Shown here piece after piece: positions 25,835-34,806 of a DNA stretch of 64,000 nt. The notes below the pieces were generated by a model. That model was not told the origin of the DNA and made no database searches. It saw nothing but the letters and a program-made list of their open reading frames with translations. Each line of letters opens with the position of its first letter. Positions within the stretch are counted from its first letter, which is position 1. The position numbers and the translations under genes are program-made. This DNA is from an uncultured Acetatifactor sp. GTDB lineage: Bacteria; Bacillota; Clostridia; Lachnospirales; Lachnospiraceae. The DNA lies in contig CAJTZD010000013.1 of assembly GCA_910584235.1 (NCBI GenBank), positions 1 to 64,000 of the forward strand, read 5' to 3'.

Positions 25835-27050
25835 CGGGAAGTACTTTGCCCTCAAGGAACTCCAGAGATGCGCCGCCGCCGGTGGAGATATGGCTCATCT
25901 TGTCGCCGAAGCCCAGCTGGTTCACAGCCGCCGCGGAATCACCGCCGCCGATGATGGTGGTGGCATCGGTCTCAGCCAGCGCTTTGGCTACCGCAATGGT
26001 TCCCGCTGCCAGGGTAGGATTCTCGAACACGCCCATAGGGCCGTTCCAAACCACGGTCTTTGCGCTCTTCACAGCGTCCGCATACATAGCCGCCGTCTTA
26101 GGTCCGATATCGCAGCCCTCTCTGTCCGCGGGCATATTCTCCACATCATAGACCTCCACTTCCACAGGAGCGTCGATGGGATTGGGGAACCCGGTAACCG
26201 TAGCGGAGTCCACAGGAAGCAGAAGCTTCTTGCCCAGCTTCTCAGCCTTTTCCATCATTTCCTTGCAGTAGTCGATCTTCTCGTTGTCCACCAGGGAGTT
26301 GCCGATCTCATAGCCCTTTGCCTTTAAGAATGTATAAGCCATGCCGCCGCCGATGATCAGAGTATCGCATTTCTCCAGCAGATTGGAGATAACGTTCAGC
26401 TTGTCGGCAACCTTTGCGCCGCCTAAGATAGCCACGAAAGGCCTTACGGGATTCTCTACCGCATTGCCCAGGAAATTGATCTCTTTCTGCATCAGATAGC
26501 CCACTGCGTTCTCGCCGCCCTTTGCGGTGATGCACTTTGTAACGCCCTCAACGGACGCATGTGCCCTGTGGGAGGAACCGAAAGCATCGCATACATACAG
26601 ATCGGCCAAATCAGCCAGCTCCTTGCTGAACTCCTCGCCGTTCTTAGTCTCTTCCTTGCCGCGGAAACGGGTATTCTGGAGCAGAACCACATCTCCCTCT
26701 TTCATAGCCTCCACAGCCTTGGTGGCGGCTTCGCCGGTGACGTTATAATCGGCTACAAACACCACTTCCTTGCCCAGCTTCTCGGACAGTCTCTTTGCCA
26801 CAGGCGCCAGGGACTCTTTCTCATTGGGACCTTCCTTTACCTTACCCAGATGAGAGCAGAGGATTACCTTTCCGCCGTCATCGATCAGCTTCTTGATGGT
26901 GGGCAGAGCGGCAACGATACGGGTCTCGTCCGTAATCTCGCCGTTCTTCAGGGGAACGTTAAAGTCACACCTCACCAGAACTCTCTTTCCCTTTGCGTTG
27001 ATGTCGTCAACGGATTTCTTGTTCAAGCCCATTTTACCGAAAACCTCCAT
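25809..27050 (-). CDS. pgk: Phosphoglycerate kinase
   Basis: It makes ATP from 1,3-bisphosphoglycerate in glycolysis. The protein (413 aa, or 407 from an ATG at 27032) carries RVLVRCDFNVPLKNG near the start, SHLGKVKEGPNEKESLAPVA, and the C-terminal nucleotide-binding GGGDSAAAVNQLGF. The segment before MGLNKKSVDD is not conserved, so 27032 may be the true start. It is separated from gap upstream by a terminator, so it probably has its own promoter as well. Confidence 0.98.
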   Translation of the reverse strand: MEVFGKMGLNKKSVDDINAKGKRVLVRCDFNVPLKNGEITDETRIVAALPTIKKLIDDGGKVILCSHLGKVKEGPNEKESLAPVAKRLSEKLGKEVVFVADYNVTGEAATKAVEAMKEGDVVLLQNTRFRGKEETKNGEEFSKELADLADLYVCDAFGSSHRAHASVEGVTKCITAKGGENAVGYLMQKEINFLGNAVENPVRPFVAILGGAKVADKLNVISNLLEKCDTLIIGGGMAYTFLKAKGYEIGNSLVDNEKIDYCKEMMEKAEKLGKKLLLPVDSATVTGFPNPIDAPVEVEVYDVENMPADREGCDIGPKTAAMYADAVKSAKTVVWNGPMGVFENPTLAAGTIAVAKALAETDATTIIGGGDSAAAVNQLGFGDKMSHISTGGGASLEFLEGKVLPGVAAADDK

Positions 27051-27126
27051 TTTAATATATTATTGGGATTGCTATACTTAAAAAGTTTCTTCATCCATAG
27101 TACATCATCCAACAACCCTTACACTG

Positions 27127-27159
27127 AAAAAGGAGCCCGGCCCATAAGACCGGACCCCC
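27127..27159 (-). terminator. Terminator between gap and pgk
   Basis: On the minus strand a GC-rich stem of about 11 bp with GU pairs around TTAT is followed by TTTTT. It lies just after the gap stop codon and should end or reduce readthrough from gap into pgk. Confidence 0.8.
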
Positions 27160-27186
27160 TCAAGGTCGTCAAGAATTATCACTCAC

Positions 27187-28200
27187 TTATGCCAGCTCGC
27201 TGAAGTACTTAATGGTGCGAACCATCTGAGAAGTGTAGCTGTTCTCATTGTCATACCATGAGACAACCTGTACCAGAGAGTTGCCGTCTTCCATCTTGGA
27301 AACCATGGTCTGGGTCGCATCGAAGATGGAGCCGTAGGTGCTTCCTACTACGTCGGAGGATACGATCTCGTCCTCGTTGTAAGCGAAAGACTCGGTTGCG
27401 GCAGCTTTCATTGCTGCGTTGATGCCTTCCTTGGTAACCTCGCCCTTAACAACAGCTACCAGAATCGTGGTGGAGCCTGTAGGGGTAGGTACGCGCTGTG
27501 CGGAGCCGATCAGCTTTCCGTTCAGCTCAGGGATAACAAGGCCGATAGCCTTTGCAGCGCCGGTGGAGTTGGGAACGATGTTGCAGGCGCCTGCGCGGCT
27601 TCTTCTCAGATCACCCTTTCTCTGAGGTCCGTCAAGGATCATCTGGTCGCCGGTGTAAGCGTGAACCGTGGTCATGATACCGCTCTGGATAGCAGCGAAA
27701 TCGTTCAGAGCCTTAGCCATGGGAGCCAGGCAGTTGGTGGTGCAGGAAGCAGCGGAGATAACGGTGTCTTCGGCTTTCAATGTGTCATGGTTTACATTGT
27801 AAACGATGGTAGGAAGATCGTTTCCTGCAGGAGCGGAGATAACGACCTTACGAGCGCCTGCCGTGATATGCGCGCTGGCCTTTTCCTTGGAGGTATAGAA
27901 GCCTGTGCACTCCAGAACCACGTCAACTTTCAGCTCGCCCCAAGGAAGATTCTTGGCGTCTGCCTCCTTGTAGATGGTGATGGTCTTGCCGTTTACGGTG
28001 ATATTGTCCTCGCCTGCCACTACGGAATCGGCATACTTGTACTTGCCCTGAGAAGAGTCATACTTCAACAGGTGAGCCAGCATCTTGGGGCTGGTCAGAT
28101 CGTTGATAGCAACTACCTCATACCCTTCAGCATCGAACATCTGCCTGAATGCCAGACGGCCAATACGGCCAAAACCATTGATTGCTACTCTTACTGCCAT
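27187..28200 (-). CDS. gap: Glyceraldehyde-3-phosphate dehydrogenase, type I
   Basis: It oxidises glyceraldehyde 3-phosphate with NAD. The 337-aa protein begins VRVAINGFGRIGRLAFRQ after the first residues and contains the active-site SAASCTTNCLAP with the catalytic Cys, then TVHAYTGDQ. GGAGGG precedes the ATG. It is the first gene of the glycolytic cluster on this strand and, with its own terminator, probably the most highly expressed. Confidence 0.98.
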   Translation of the reverse strand: MAVRVAINGFGRIGRLAFRQMFDAEGYEVVAINDLTSPKMLAHLLKYDSSQGKYKYADSVVAGEDNITVNGKTITIYKEADAKNLPWGELKVDVVLECTGFYTSKEKASAHITAGARKVVISAPAGNDLPTIVYNVNHDTLKAEDTVISAASCTTNCLAPMAKALNDFAAIQSGIMTTVHAYTGDQMILDGPQRKGDLRRSRAGACNIVPNSTGAAKAIGLVIPELNGKLIGSAQRVPTPTGSTTILVAVVKGEVTKEGINAAMKAAATESFAYNEDEIVSSDVVGSTYGSIFDATQTMVSKMEDGNSLVQVVSWYDNENSYTSQMVRTIKYFSELA

Positions 28201-28403
28201 TTTAGTTCCCTCCTAAAATATATTTTAAACTGTTTCGGCAATCCTTGTCCCCTTTTCACAGGACATGCCAGATTGTCAAACTTTTATCAACAAGGCTATT
28301 TTACCCAATCTCAGGAGATAATTCAAGATGTAAATGAAAAATAATTTCCATATTTTCGGAAATTTTACAGTTTGTTTAGAATTAAGATAGCAGGCAGGAT
28401 AAT

Positions 28404-28415
28404 TTATGATATAAT
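28404..28415 (+). promoter_or_regulatory. Extended -10 promoter for the PHP gene
   Basis: TATAAT at 28410-28415 is preceded by TG one base upstream, the extended -10 form, which needs no strong -35 box. It lies about 110 bases before the PHP-domain gene. The stretch 28201-28525 between the divergent gap and PHP genes otherwise holds only promoter-like sequence, including TTGACA on the minus strand at 28274-28279. Confidence 0.55.
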
Positions 28416-28525
28416 ATCTATTCAGAAAGCAACACACCGGCTTTATCCAGGGCAAAAACCCCCTGGAACCGCAATGTTGCAAACGATAATCTATAAAATA
28501 AAATACGATGGAAAGGAATATACTC

Positions 28526-29338
28526 ATGATTACAGCAGACTGCCACCTGCATTCCTCTTTCTCCGGAGACTCTGATACGCCTATGGAAGAAATGGTTCTG
28601 CAGGGCATCGCACAGGGGCTTGATACCATGTGCTTTACGGAACATAACGACTTTGAATATCCTGACGCAGAGGATCTGGACGGAAAGCTTTTCCTCTTGA
28701 ACACTGACTCCTACCTTTATGAACTGGCAAACCTGAAAGAAAAATACGCAGGAAAAATACGCCTGCTCTTTGGCGTGGAGCTGGGACTGCAGCCAGAGGT
28801 GGTGCGTCAAAATGCTGTCTACGCCAAATCCTTTGAATTTGACTTCATCATCGGCTCCTCTCACCTTTGCCATGGAAAGGATGTCTATTATCCCGATTTC
28901 TTCCAGGGACGCAGCACCAGAGAAGCCCTGCGGGAATATTTTGAGTCTATCCTGGAGAATATTCAGAAATTCTCGAATTTCAGCGTATATGGGCATCTGG
29001 ACTATGCCGTAAGGTATGCGCCGGGAAAAGACGAGTATTTATATTCGGTATACCATGACATTTTTGATGAGATTTTGAAAACTCTCCTGGATAAGGGCAT
29101 AGGCCTGGAACTGAACACCGGCGGAATCAAGGCCGGTATGCATGATTTCCATCCCTGCGTGGGTGTACTGAAGCGGTATCGGGAACTGGGCGGGGAAATC
29201 ATCACTGTCGGCTCCGACTCCCATGATACAGCCCGTATCGGGGATTCTTTCGAGCGGGCCGCGGATGTCCTGAGGGAATGCGGCTTCCGGTACTACTGTG
29301 TCTTTGAAAAAAGAGCCCCGGAATATTTCAGACTGTGA
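28526..29338 (+). CDS. PHP-domain histidinol-phosphatase (HisJ family)
   Basis: PHP-type phosphatases of the HisJ family dephosphorylate histidinol phosphate with a trinuclear metal site. The 270-aa protein starts MITADCHLHSSFSGDS, the first metal motif (HxH), followed by CFTEHNDF, and later HLDYAVRYAP and VGSDSHDTARIG, which holds the last ligands. The ATG at 28526 is preferred over 28508 because GGAAAGGAA lies at a suitable distance and the domain starts at once. No other his gene is nearby, so the substrate could differ. Confidence 0.83.
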   Translation: MITADCHLHSSFSGDSDTPMEEMVLQGIAQGLDTMCFTEHNDFEYPDAEDLDGKLFLLNTDSYLYELANLKEKYAGKIRLLFGVELGLQPEVVRQNAVYAKSFEFDFIIGSSHLCHGKDVYYPDFFQGRSTREALREYFESILENIQKFSNFSVYGHLDYAVRYAPGKDEYLYSVYHDIFDEILKTLLDKGIGLELNTGGIKAGMHDFHPCVGVLKRYRELGGEIITVGSDSHDTARIGDSFERAADVLRECGFRYYCVFEKRAPEYFRL

Positions 29339-29379
29339 CAGCCGCTTTGACCGTTATGAGAAAGCGGCGGCAGACTTTC

Positions 29380-29403
29380 GGCGCTCCAGATACACGGAGC
29401 GCC
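29380..29403 (+). terminator. Terminator-like hairpin after the PHP gene
   Basis: Perfect 8-bp stem GGCGCTCC/GGAGCGCC around an 8-base loop, followed by GCCTTTCT. The T-run is weak, but the position fits the PHP transcript end. Confidence 0.6.
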
Positions 29404-29409
29404 GCCTTT

Positions 29410-29613
29410 CTAATACCTTTTATATATGTCTCCACGGTTCCCGGCATCCACGACATAAACGATCAGTTTTCCATTATCCACTGAATAGATAATCCGATAA
29501 TCACTAACACGAAGCCGGTTTAATCCTTTATGCCTTTCCAAAGGCTTTTCCGCTAATCTTTCGCAAAATAGTTCATCTTCTATTTCATCATCAATTTGTA
29601 TGCCTTTTAGCAA
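29410..29613 (-). pseudogene. RelE/ParE-type toxin, N-terminally truncated
   Basis: The 67 codons match the C-terminal part of RelE/ParE toxins, which are ribosome-dependent mRNA nucleases or gyrase poisons: NRLRVSDYRIIYSVDNGKL then VVDAGNRGDIYKRY. Full proteins are about 90 aa; the usual N-terminal helix pair is missing. The only start is a TTG, and a stop lies four codons before it. No antitoxin gene is adjacent. It is probably a remnant. Confidence 0.7.
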
Positions 29614-29734
29614 ATACAGGATTCAAGTCGTTTATACCAAAACAGAAACCACCAAGAATCTTTGACCGTCATAGGAAAGACATGCTCCGCCGTCCTGGGC
29701 CTGAGCACCACCCTGATGTCAGCCCTCTGGCCGC

Positions 29735-31423
29735 TCATTCCTCGTCATCCTCCTCCAGCACCTCGTTCAGTTCTTCCCTTGCCTCCCTGATGGCATCGTG
29801 ATCCCCATCTTTCAGCGCCGCCTCAAAGGCCGTGATGTAGCGGTCAAGCGTTCGCCTGCGGTCTCCCAGGGATTCCTCATACATCCGCTCTGCCCGCAGC
29901 AGCACCAGCCTGTTCTCCTCGTAATCCCTGGGCTGGATTTTCAGATAGGCCAGTTCTTCCATGCGCCTTTTGACCTCTTCCTCAGTCATCTCGTTGTCCT
30001 GTCCCTTGATGATCATCTTCTTCGTCTCCCCCGTGGAGACCACCGTCACCTCCACCTCCAGCAGGGAATTGATGTCGTAAGTGTAAGTCACGTCCACGGA
30101 CTCTCTCCCCTTTGGCCCCTTGGGGATATCGATCTCCAGCTCTCCCAGGAACAGATTGTTCCTGGCGAAGCGGCTCTCCCCTTGCAACACGCGGACACGC
30201 ACCTTGCCCTGGTTGTCCCTGGCCGTATACAGCCGCTCTGTATGGCTTGCAGGAATGACAGTATTCCGTTCAATGATAGGGCAGAATCTGCCGTCCTCAT
30301 ACTTCCCCTCATCGTACTCCACCACCACCTCGGTGCCCAGAGTAAAGGAACAGACGTCTGTCAGAACGACCTCCTTGACTTCCTCCCTGCGCTCTTTCAT
30401 GGCCGCCTGCACCGCAGCCCCCAGGGCCACTGTCTCGTCAGGATTCATTTTCGTGTCCGGGAACTTTCGGAACAGCCTTATCAGGAAGTCCCTGACAATG
30501 GTAAGCCTGGTGGCACCGCCGATCAGCAGCACTTCATCAATGTCCGAAAGTTTCAGGCCCGCGTCCGCCAGGCTCTTCTTCACGGGTTCTCTGATCTTCA
30601 TCAGAAGTTCCTCGCAGGCCTCTTCGTACTCCTTATATGTAATCTTCTGTTCCAGAGTCTCTTCCTTATATAAGAAGCCCATTCTGACTACATCCGTATC
30701 ATTAATGGCGCACTTTGCATTTTCTGCCTCCCGGAACAGCCGCACCTGCTCTTTCTCAGAGAGGTTCTGCAGCTGCAGCTTCGCTTTCTGCAAAAACAGC
30801 TTCGCCATCACCTCCGTAAAGTCCTCGCCGCCCAGATAGTTATCTCCTGCTACGGCCCGTACCTCCAGGATATTATGATACAGTTCCAGAATGGACACGT
30901 CAAAGGTGCCGCCCCCTAAGTCGAACACCAGAAACCGTGTGTCCTTTGTTTTGTCATAAAGGCCATAGGCCACCGCGGCGGCTGTAGGCTCCGAAATCAT
31001 GCGCTCCACCTTAAGGCCCGCCAGCTCCCCGGCGCGCTTGGTGGCCTTTCTTCTCTTGTCGTCAAAATAGGCCGGCACGCTGATAACAGCCTCTGTCACT
31101 TCCTCCCCCAGAAAGCTCTCCGCGTCCTCCTTTAGAGACCGCAGCACCAGGCTGGAAAGCTCCTCCGGCCTGTAGTGCTTCCCGCTCAATATGTAGTCTC
31201 TCTCCGTGCCCATACTGCGCTTAAAGGTCTCGGCTACGGTGTCAGGGTAAAGGCTCATACGCTCCCTGGCAGTCTCCCCCACATACACATTTCCCTCACT
31301 GTCCACGCTGACCACCGAGGGCGTAAGGTTCTTCCCCAGCCTGTTGGGAATGATTCTCGGCCCCTCTTCCGTGAAATATGCGATCAAACTGTTCGTTGTA
31401 CCCAAGTCAATTCCTACTATCAT
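29735..31423 (-). CDS. Hsp70 family chaperone (DnaK/HscC-like)
   Basis: An ATP-driven chaperone of 562 aa, shorter than DnaK (about 610-640). The phosphate-binding motif IVGIDLGTTNS opens the protein, with FLVFDLGGGTFDVS and LIGGATRLTIV further on. The C-terminal lid is short and ends in acidic residues. The ATG at 31423 follows GGAGG; upstream in-frame sequence is not conserved. HscC-type proteins usually partner a J-domain protein encoded nearby. Here the likely partner, a J-domain/TPR protein, is 17 kb upstream, beyond the polysaccharide locus. Confidence 0.9.
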   Translation of the reverse strand: MIVGIDLGTTNSLIAYFTEEGPRIIPNRLGKNLTPSVVSVDSEGNVYVGETARERMSLYPDTVAETFKRSMGTERDYILSGKHYRPEELSSLVLRSLKEDAESFLGEEVTEAVISVPAYFDDKRRKATKRAGELAGLKVERMISEPTAAAVAYGLYDKTKDTRFLVFDLGGGTFDVSILELYHNILEVRAVAGDNYLGGEDFTEVMAKLFLQKAKLQLQNLSEKEQVRLFREAENAKCAINDTDVVRMGFLYKEETLEQKITYKEYEEACEELLMKIREPVKKSLADAGLKLSDIDEVLLIGGATRLTIVRDFLIRLFRKFPDTKMNPDETVALGAAVQAAMKERREEVKEVVLTDVCSFTLGTEVVVEYDEGKYEDGRFCPIIERNTVIPASHTERLYTARDNQGKVRVRVLQGESRFARNNLFLGELEIDIPKGPKGRESVDVTYTYDINSLLEVEVTVVSTGETKKMIIKGQDNEMTEEEVKRRMEELAYLKIQPRDYEENRLVLLRAERMYEESLGDRRRTLDRYITAFEAALKDGDHDAIREAREELNEVLEEDDEE

Positions 31424-31700
31424 GCTTACCTCCACGTCACTGCGGCGATTTGCCCGCTGACTACCAGTATAACACAACCATCGGCTATCTTCACGGAAAA
31501 AATGAGTTTTGGAAAAATTTAATACTTTTGGGGCAGATCCGGAGCTGCCTACGGGATTCCGACATACGATACCTGCCGTGTGGTGACGGGAAACATCGAT
31601 ACGTGACACTTCTGTCAGGCCACGGTACGGCTGCTCCTTTATATGATAGAAAGCATCGTATCATGGTAAATTCAGGGCCTAACACAGCAATCGGCTTTCC

Positions 31701-31949
31701 TTATGAAAAAAGAGCCTTTCTTTTTACAAACTCCTCAATGCTCTCTGCATGGGAAGCCGCTTGCAGCCACCTTTTCAGGACTTCCTCGCTTTCCTCCGCT
31801 ATGATCTCTTCCCGCAAGACCACAGGAACCGGCTCTTTCTCCTCCAATAATTCCAATATAGAAGCCGCTCTCCCCTCGATCTTTCCCTCGATCTTTCCCT
31901 CGATCTTTCCGTCTTCCCTCGCATACGCTATCTCTTCCCATCTCTGCAT
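31701..31949 (-). CDS. Candidate intragenic small Rpn product (copy 2)
   Basis: An in-frame ATG at 31949 (residue 214 of the nuclease) has GGGGG about eight bases upstream and would give an 82-aa protein starting MQRWEEIAYA and containing the repeats and C-terminal helices. It matches the location of the internal start in the first Rpn gene. Function as an inhibitor is inferred from E. coli Rpn genes. Confidence 0.35.
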   Translation of the reverse strand: MQRWEEIAYAREDGKIEGKIEGKIEGRAASILELLEEKEPVPVVLREEIIAEESEEVLKRWLQAASHAESIEEFVKRKALFS

Positions 31950-32588
31950 ATACTTCACCCCCGCTTTCTCGGACTCCCTGACCGCGCAGACTCTTCTGTG
32001 GATCCGCCGAATCTTCTGGCTGGCAGTGCTTCCCGCCATCTCGTCCGTAGTCTTTCCTATGTACTCCATAAAATCCAGGAACTCTTGGGAAAAGCTTTCC
32101 CGGTTCTTCCCTTTTGTATTGATAAATACCCTCAGGCTCCCGTCCTCCAGCCTCAGGTCAGGGCACTCCCTGCACACCCCATCGAATGTATAGCGGTAGA
32201 GCCCTCGCCCGAAGATGTCAAATGGCGCTATCAGGATAAAGCAGCTGTCGTTCAGGAGGTTGAAGTCCGTGCTTCCCGGCTCTAACAGCGATACGTCCAG
32301 CTGCGCCTGGTAGTAGCGGCTCCTCCGGATCAGGTTCCCGGTGTTGCGCTGCTGCATCTCGGCGTAGTATATAGTACCTTCCCTGTCCATTCCTACCACG
32401 TCCAGCCGCACCTGGCGCAGTTCGGGCGACACCCGCAGTTCTTTCTCCGTTTCCGTCTTTCCAAGCAGCTCTACCTCGTTCTCCAGCAGGATGCTGATGA
32501 CCGCCTGGTAGGTCTCTCTGTCCTCCATCGCCTCATCGAACAGGAACTTGTCCAAAAGGTTCAGTTTCTGCAGCTTCGTGTTTGCCAT
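31701..32588 (-). CDS. Rpn family recombination-promoting nuclease (copy 2)
   Basis: A second PD-(D/E)XK-type Rpn nuclease, 295 aa. RLDVVGMD and IYYAEMQQ give the acidic core, followed by the family RRSRYYQAQLD. The start at 32588 follows AGGAGGAG; a longer reading is excluded because that sequence is the hairpin leader. The C-terminus has three 12-bp repeats (31874-31909, GKIE-type peptide) and an internal start. Its ribosome site is inside a 9-bp hairpin, and a good promoter lies at 32788-32816. It lies between the Hsp70 gene and the polysaccharide locus. Relatives in E. coli act in recombination and phage defence. Confidence 0.88.
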   Translation of the reverse strand: MANTKLQKLNLLDKFLFDEAMEDRETYQAVISILLENEVELLGKTETEKELRVSPELRQVRLDVVGMDREGTIYYAEMQQRNTGNLIRRSRYYQAQLDVSLLEPGSTDFNLLNDSCFILIAPFDIFGRGLYRYTFDGVCRECPDLRLEDGSLRVFINTKGKNRESFSQEFLDFMEYIGKTTDEMAGSTASQKIRRIHRRVCAVRESEKAGVKYMQRWEEIAYAREDGKIEGKIEGKIEGRAASILELLEEKEPVPVVLREEIIAEESEEVLKRWLQAASHAESIEEFVKRKALFS

Positions 32589-32594
32589 GCTTCT

Positions 32595-32622
32595 CCTCCT
32601 TTCGGGATTACCTGAAAGGAGG
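32595..32622 (-). promoter_or_regulatory. Hairpin that sequesters the Rpn Shine-Dalgarno site
   Basis: CCTCCTTTC and GAAAGGAGG pair perfectly over 9 bp around a 10-base loop on the minus strand. The second arm contains the ribosome binding site of the Rpn gene, six bases from the start. Translation would need the hairpin to open. Confidence 0.75.
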
Positions 32623-32787
32623 CGCTGAGAACCCGCTGCACTCCGCCTTATATCTTTCACGAAATCCCATGCAATTTAAGTTGTTTGAATGAAAAAGCAC
32701 AGATTTCTGTTGAAGTAGGATGGGAATGCTTCCCTAGAATACGGAACTGGCCGTATGGAGTTCAAGAGAATTTATGCTTTTAAAATT

Positions 32788-32816
32788 AGTATAGCAAAGG
32801 TATGGTGGGTTGACAA
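32788..32816 (-). promoter_or_regulatory. Sigma-A-type promoter of the second Rpn gene
   Basis: TTGTCA (32816-32811) and TATACT (32793-32788) with a 17-base spacer on the minus strand. The leader would be about 190 bases and ends in the hairpin over the ribosome site. The interval 32661-32950 shows no gene. Confidence 0.7.
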
Positions 32817-32950
32817 GTAAAAATTTTAAATTCTCTACCGCCCTTACGATCAGGTATGCGATAAAATATAATTGTGTCGTATCAAAAAGCGTTAATAGCT
32901 TGCTAGGTCAGACCATCCATGACTGCCTCATGACACTACACCCTTAACGT

Positions 32951-33449
32951 CTATCCGTTATTTATACAAAATTCATATACTTTGCCGGGAACAGGGTCAT
33001 TTGTCGCTAAGTCGAATGCACAAATAACGCAAAAAACTATGCATAAAGCAAACAAAATCCACAATATGGCTCTTCCGGCCTTTACTCCGCAACCAGCTTT
33101 AGAAATCACTTTGGGAGATTTGGCAAAATAAGCACAGAGCCATATTGAAACTATAAACAAAAGAATAATAAACAGAATCATAACAACAGGACCACATATA
33201 TTCGTTAAGAATTCCCCGAAGAATTTAGGTACAACTTCACGGTTGAATATCATGGGCACTCCGGTCAGGTTGCTGAGTTTTTCCTCAAGATATGCGAGAT
33301 ACCCTCTGAAAATTGCAACTCTTCTGCACTGCATGGAAAACACATATAAGCAATCCCATATCTGTCTGTGCATATACAGCCGGAATTGAATATAGAAACA
33401 ATAAACTCAATAAAAATGTCGTAATACATAATATCTGTATTCTTTTCAA
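32951..33449 (-). pseudogene. Remnant of an exported membrane protein
   Basis: Two frames make up the remains of one gene. From a TTG at 33449 the first reads KRIQILCITTFLLSLLFLYS then AVYAQTD, a clear signal peptide with an A-x-A cleavage site, and stops at 33285. The second (from about 33330 to 32951) carries two membrane segments (VVMILFIILLFIVSIWLCAYF and AILWILFALCIVFCVICAF are their cores). The middle of the protein seems deleted and the frame is broken near 33310. AGGGGGG nine bases before the TTG acts as the ribosome site. The original function is not recognised. Confidence 0.5.
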
Positions 33450-33621
33450 CTTTAATTACCCCCCTATCTGTGAAAGTCACCACTATTATAACAGCCACTC
33501 TATAAACTCCCTCACTGCTCCCTGACCTCCTCCTTGTACATTTCTCACCAGCAAATCAACCTTATTTGAATCTTTTGTCCTCATTCATTTCTAAAAACAC
33601 AATTTTTTTGCGCGTTTCTCT

Positions 33622-34725
33622 TTAAGATACTAGTCTGTCTATTTCTGCCGCGATTTTTTGGGCCAGCAAATCAGCCTTACACAATTTAAATATTTTTATT
33701 CTCACGAGCTCAACAGCAAAGCAAATACAGTATATTGCCATTACGGAAAGTAATACACACATCATTCCTATCAAAGGGCTTTTCCTAGTAGTCCAAATAA
33801 AACCATCAGACAAAAGAATGTTATAAACTAACGGATGACTATGGAGAATATACACACCAAATGCACCACCACTTAAAAGTCTCAAAATATTTTCAAATTT
33901 AGGCTTTCCAATCTTGACCCCCTCACTGGCAAGTGTAAATACTACTAATATAGCACTTATTACCATCAAAGGTGAATTATATTCGCAGAACATCATCGTA
34001 CGACTTGAAATATTTCCCGTTATAGCCAGAGTTGTAACCCCGATTATATACTGGGAAATGAGTCCTCCCGCGGAACTGGCTATCAGTACAAGCATCATCT
34101 GCCGTTTACTCCAGCTTTGCTTTATAGCAGAACCATATAAGTTCAAATATCCTCCCACCATATAACAGTAAATCAGCCAAAATGGACTATACCCTTTAAG
34201 AATACGAAAATAATCCTGCATTCCCAATGTTGGTACTATCGAAAGTAGCACAAATAACAAAATTAATAGTTTCTTATATTGCATACTATTCAGCTTTCTT
34301 AATAAGATATTGATATATGGTATTACTAAAAACATAAATGTATAGCATGTGATATACCAATACCTCCCCTGAATTGGAGGAAAAATAACCTTTATATACT
34401 CCTTTATCCCAACTACACTATCTGGTAAAATAATTTTAAATAATGTTACAATCAAAAAGCAATAAAATAGCACTGCCAGCCATAGTTCTATTAGGTTTTT
34501 GTTTTTTACTTCCTTTTTACTTATATAGAGCCACCCTGTCATCATTCCAAAAATATTGACTACAGGGTAAAACAATACAATTAGTCCTCTCATTAAAATA
34601 CCTTGCACTGAAAGGAAATCGGTATTTGCTATTACCCCCCCGGCATTCATTACATGAAGACCTATAATTCCACACATGCTCAAAACACGACATATATCCA
34701 GTCCATTATTCCTTTTCACTTCCAT
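33622..34725 (-). CDS. Acyltransferase 3 family membrane protein
   Basis: A 367-aa polytopic protein likely to O-acetylate or otherwise acylate the surface polysaccharide. It begins MEVKRNNGLDICRVLSMCGI, the family N-terminus, with a motif HVMNAGG where OafA-type enzymes have the first His-containing helix, and about ten membrane segments follow. It is the last intact gene of the second glycan locus. A G7 tract on the coding strand (34635-34641) lies at codons about 29-31 and is in frame here, so the gene is ON; a one-base change would stop translation soon after. Confidence 0.85.
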   Translation of the reverse strand: MEVKRNNGLDICRVLSMCGIIGLHVMNAGGVIANTDFLSVQGILMRGLIVLFYPVVNIFGMMTGWLYISKKEVKNKNLIELWLAVLFYCFLIVTLFKIILPDSVVGIKEYIKVIFPPIQGRYWYITCYTFMFLVIPYINILLRKLNSMQYKKLLILLFVLLSIVPTLGMQDYFRILKGYSPFWLIYCYMVGGYLNLYGSAIKQSWSKRQMMLVLIASSAGGLISQYIIGVTTLAITGNISSRTMMFCEYNSPLMVISAILVVFTLASEGVKIGKPKFENILRLLSGGAFGVYILHSHPLVYNILLSDGFIWTTRKSPLIGMMCVLLSVMAIYCICFAVELVRIKIFKLCKADLLAQKIAAEIDRLVS

Positions 34726-34806
34726 TGCTATACTATTATCCTCTATTCTGTTTTGTATCTTCCACTATATACCAATAACAAATCCAATAGGGTACTATTT
34801 CCTTAA

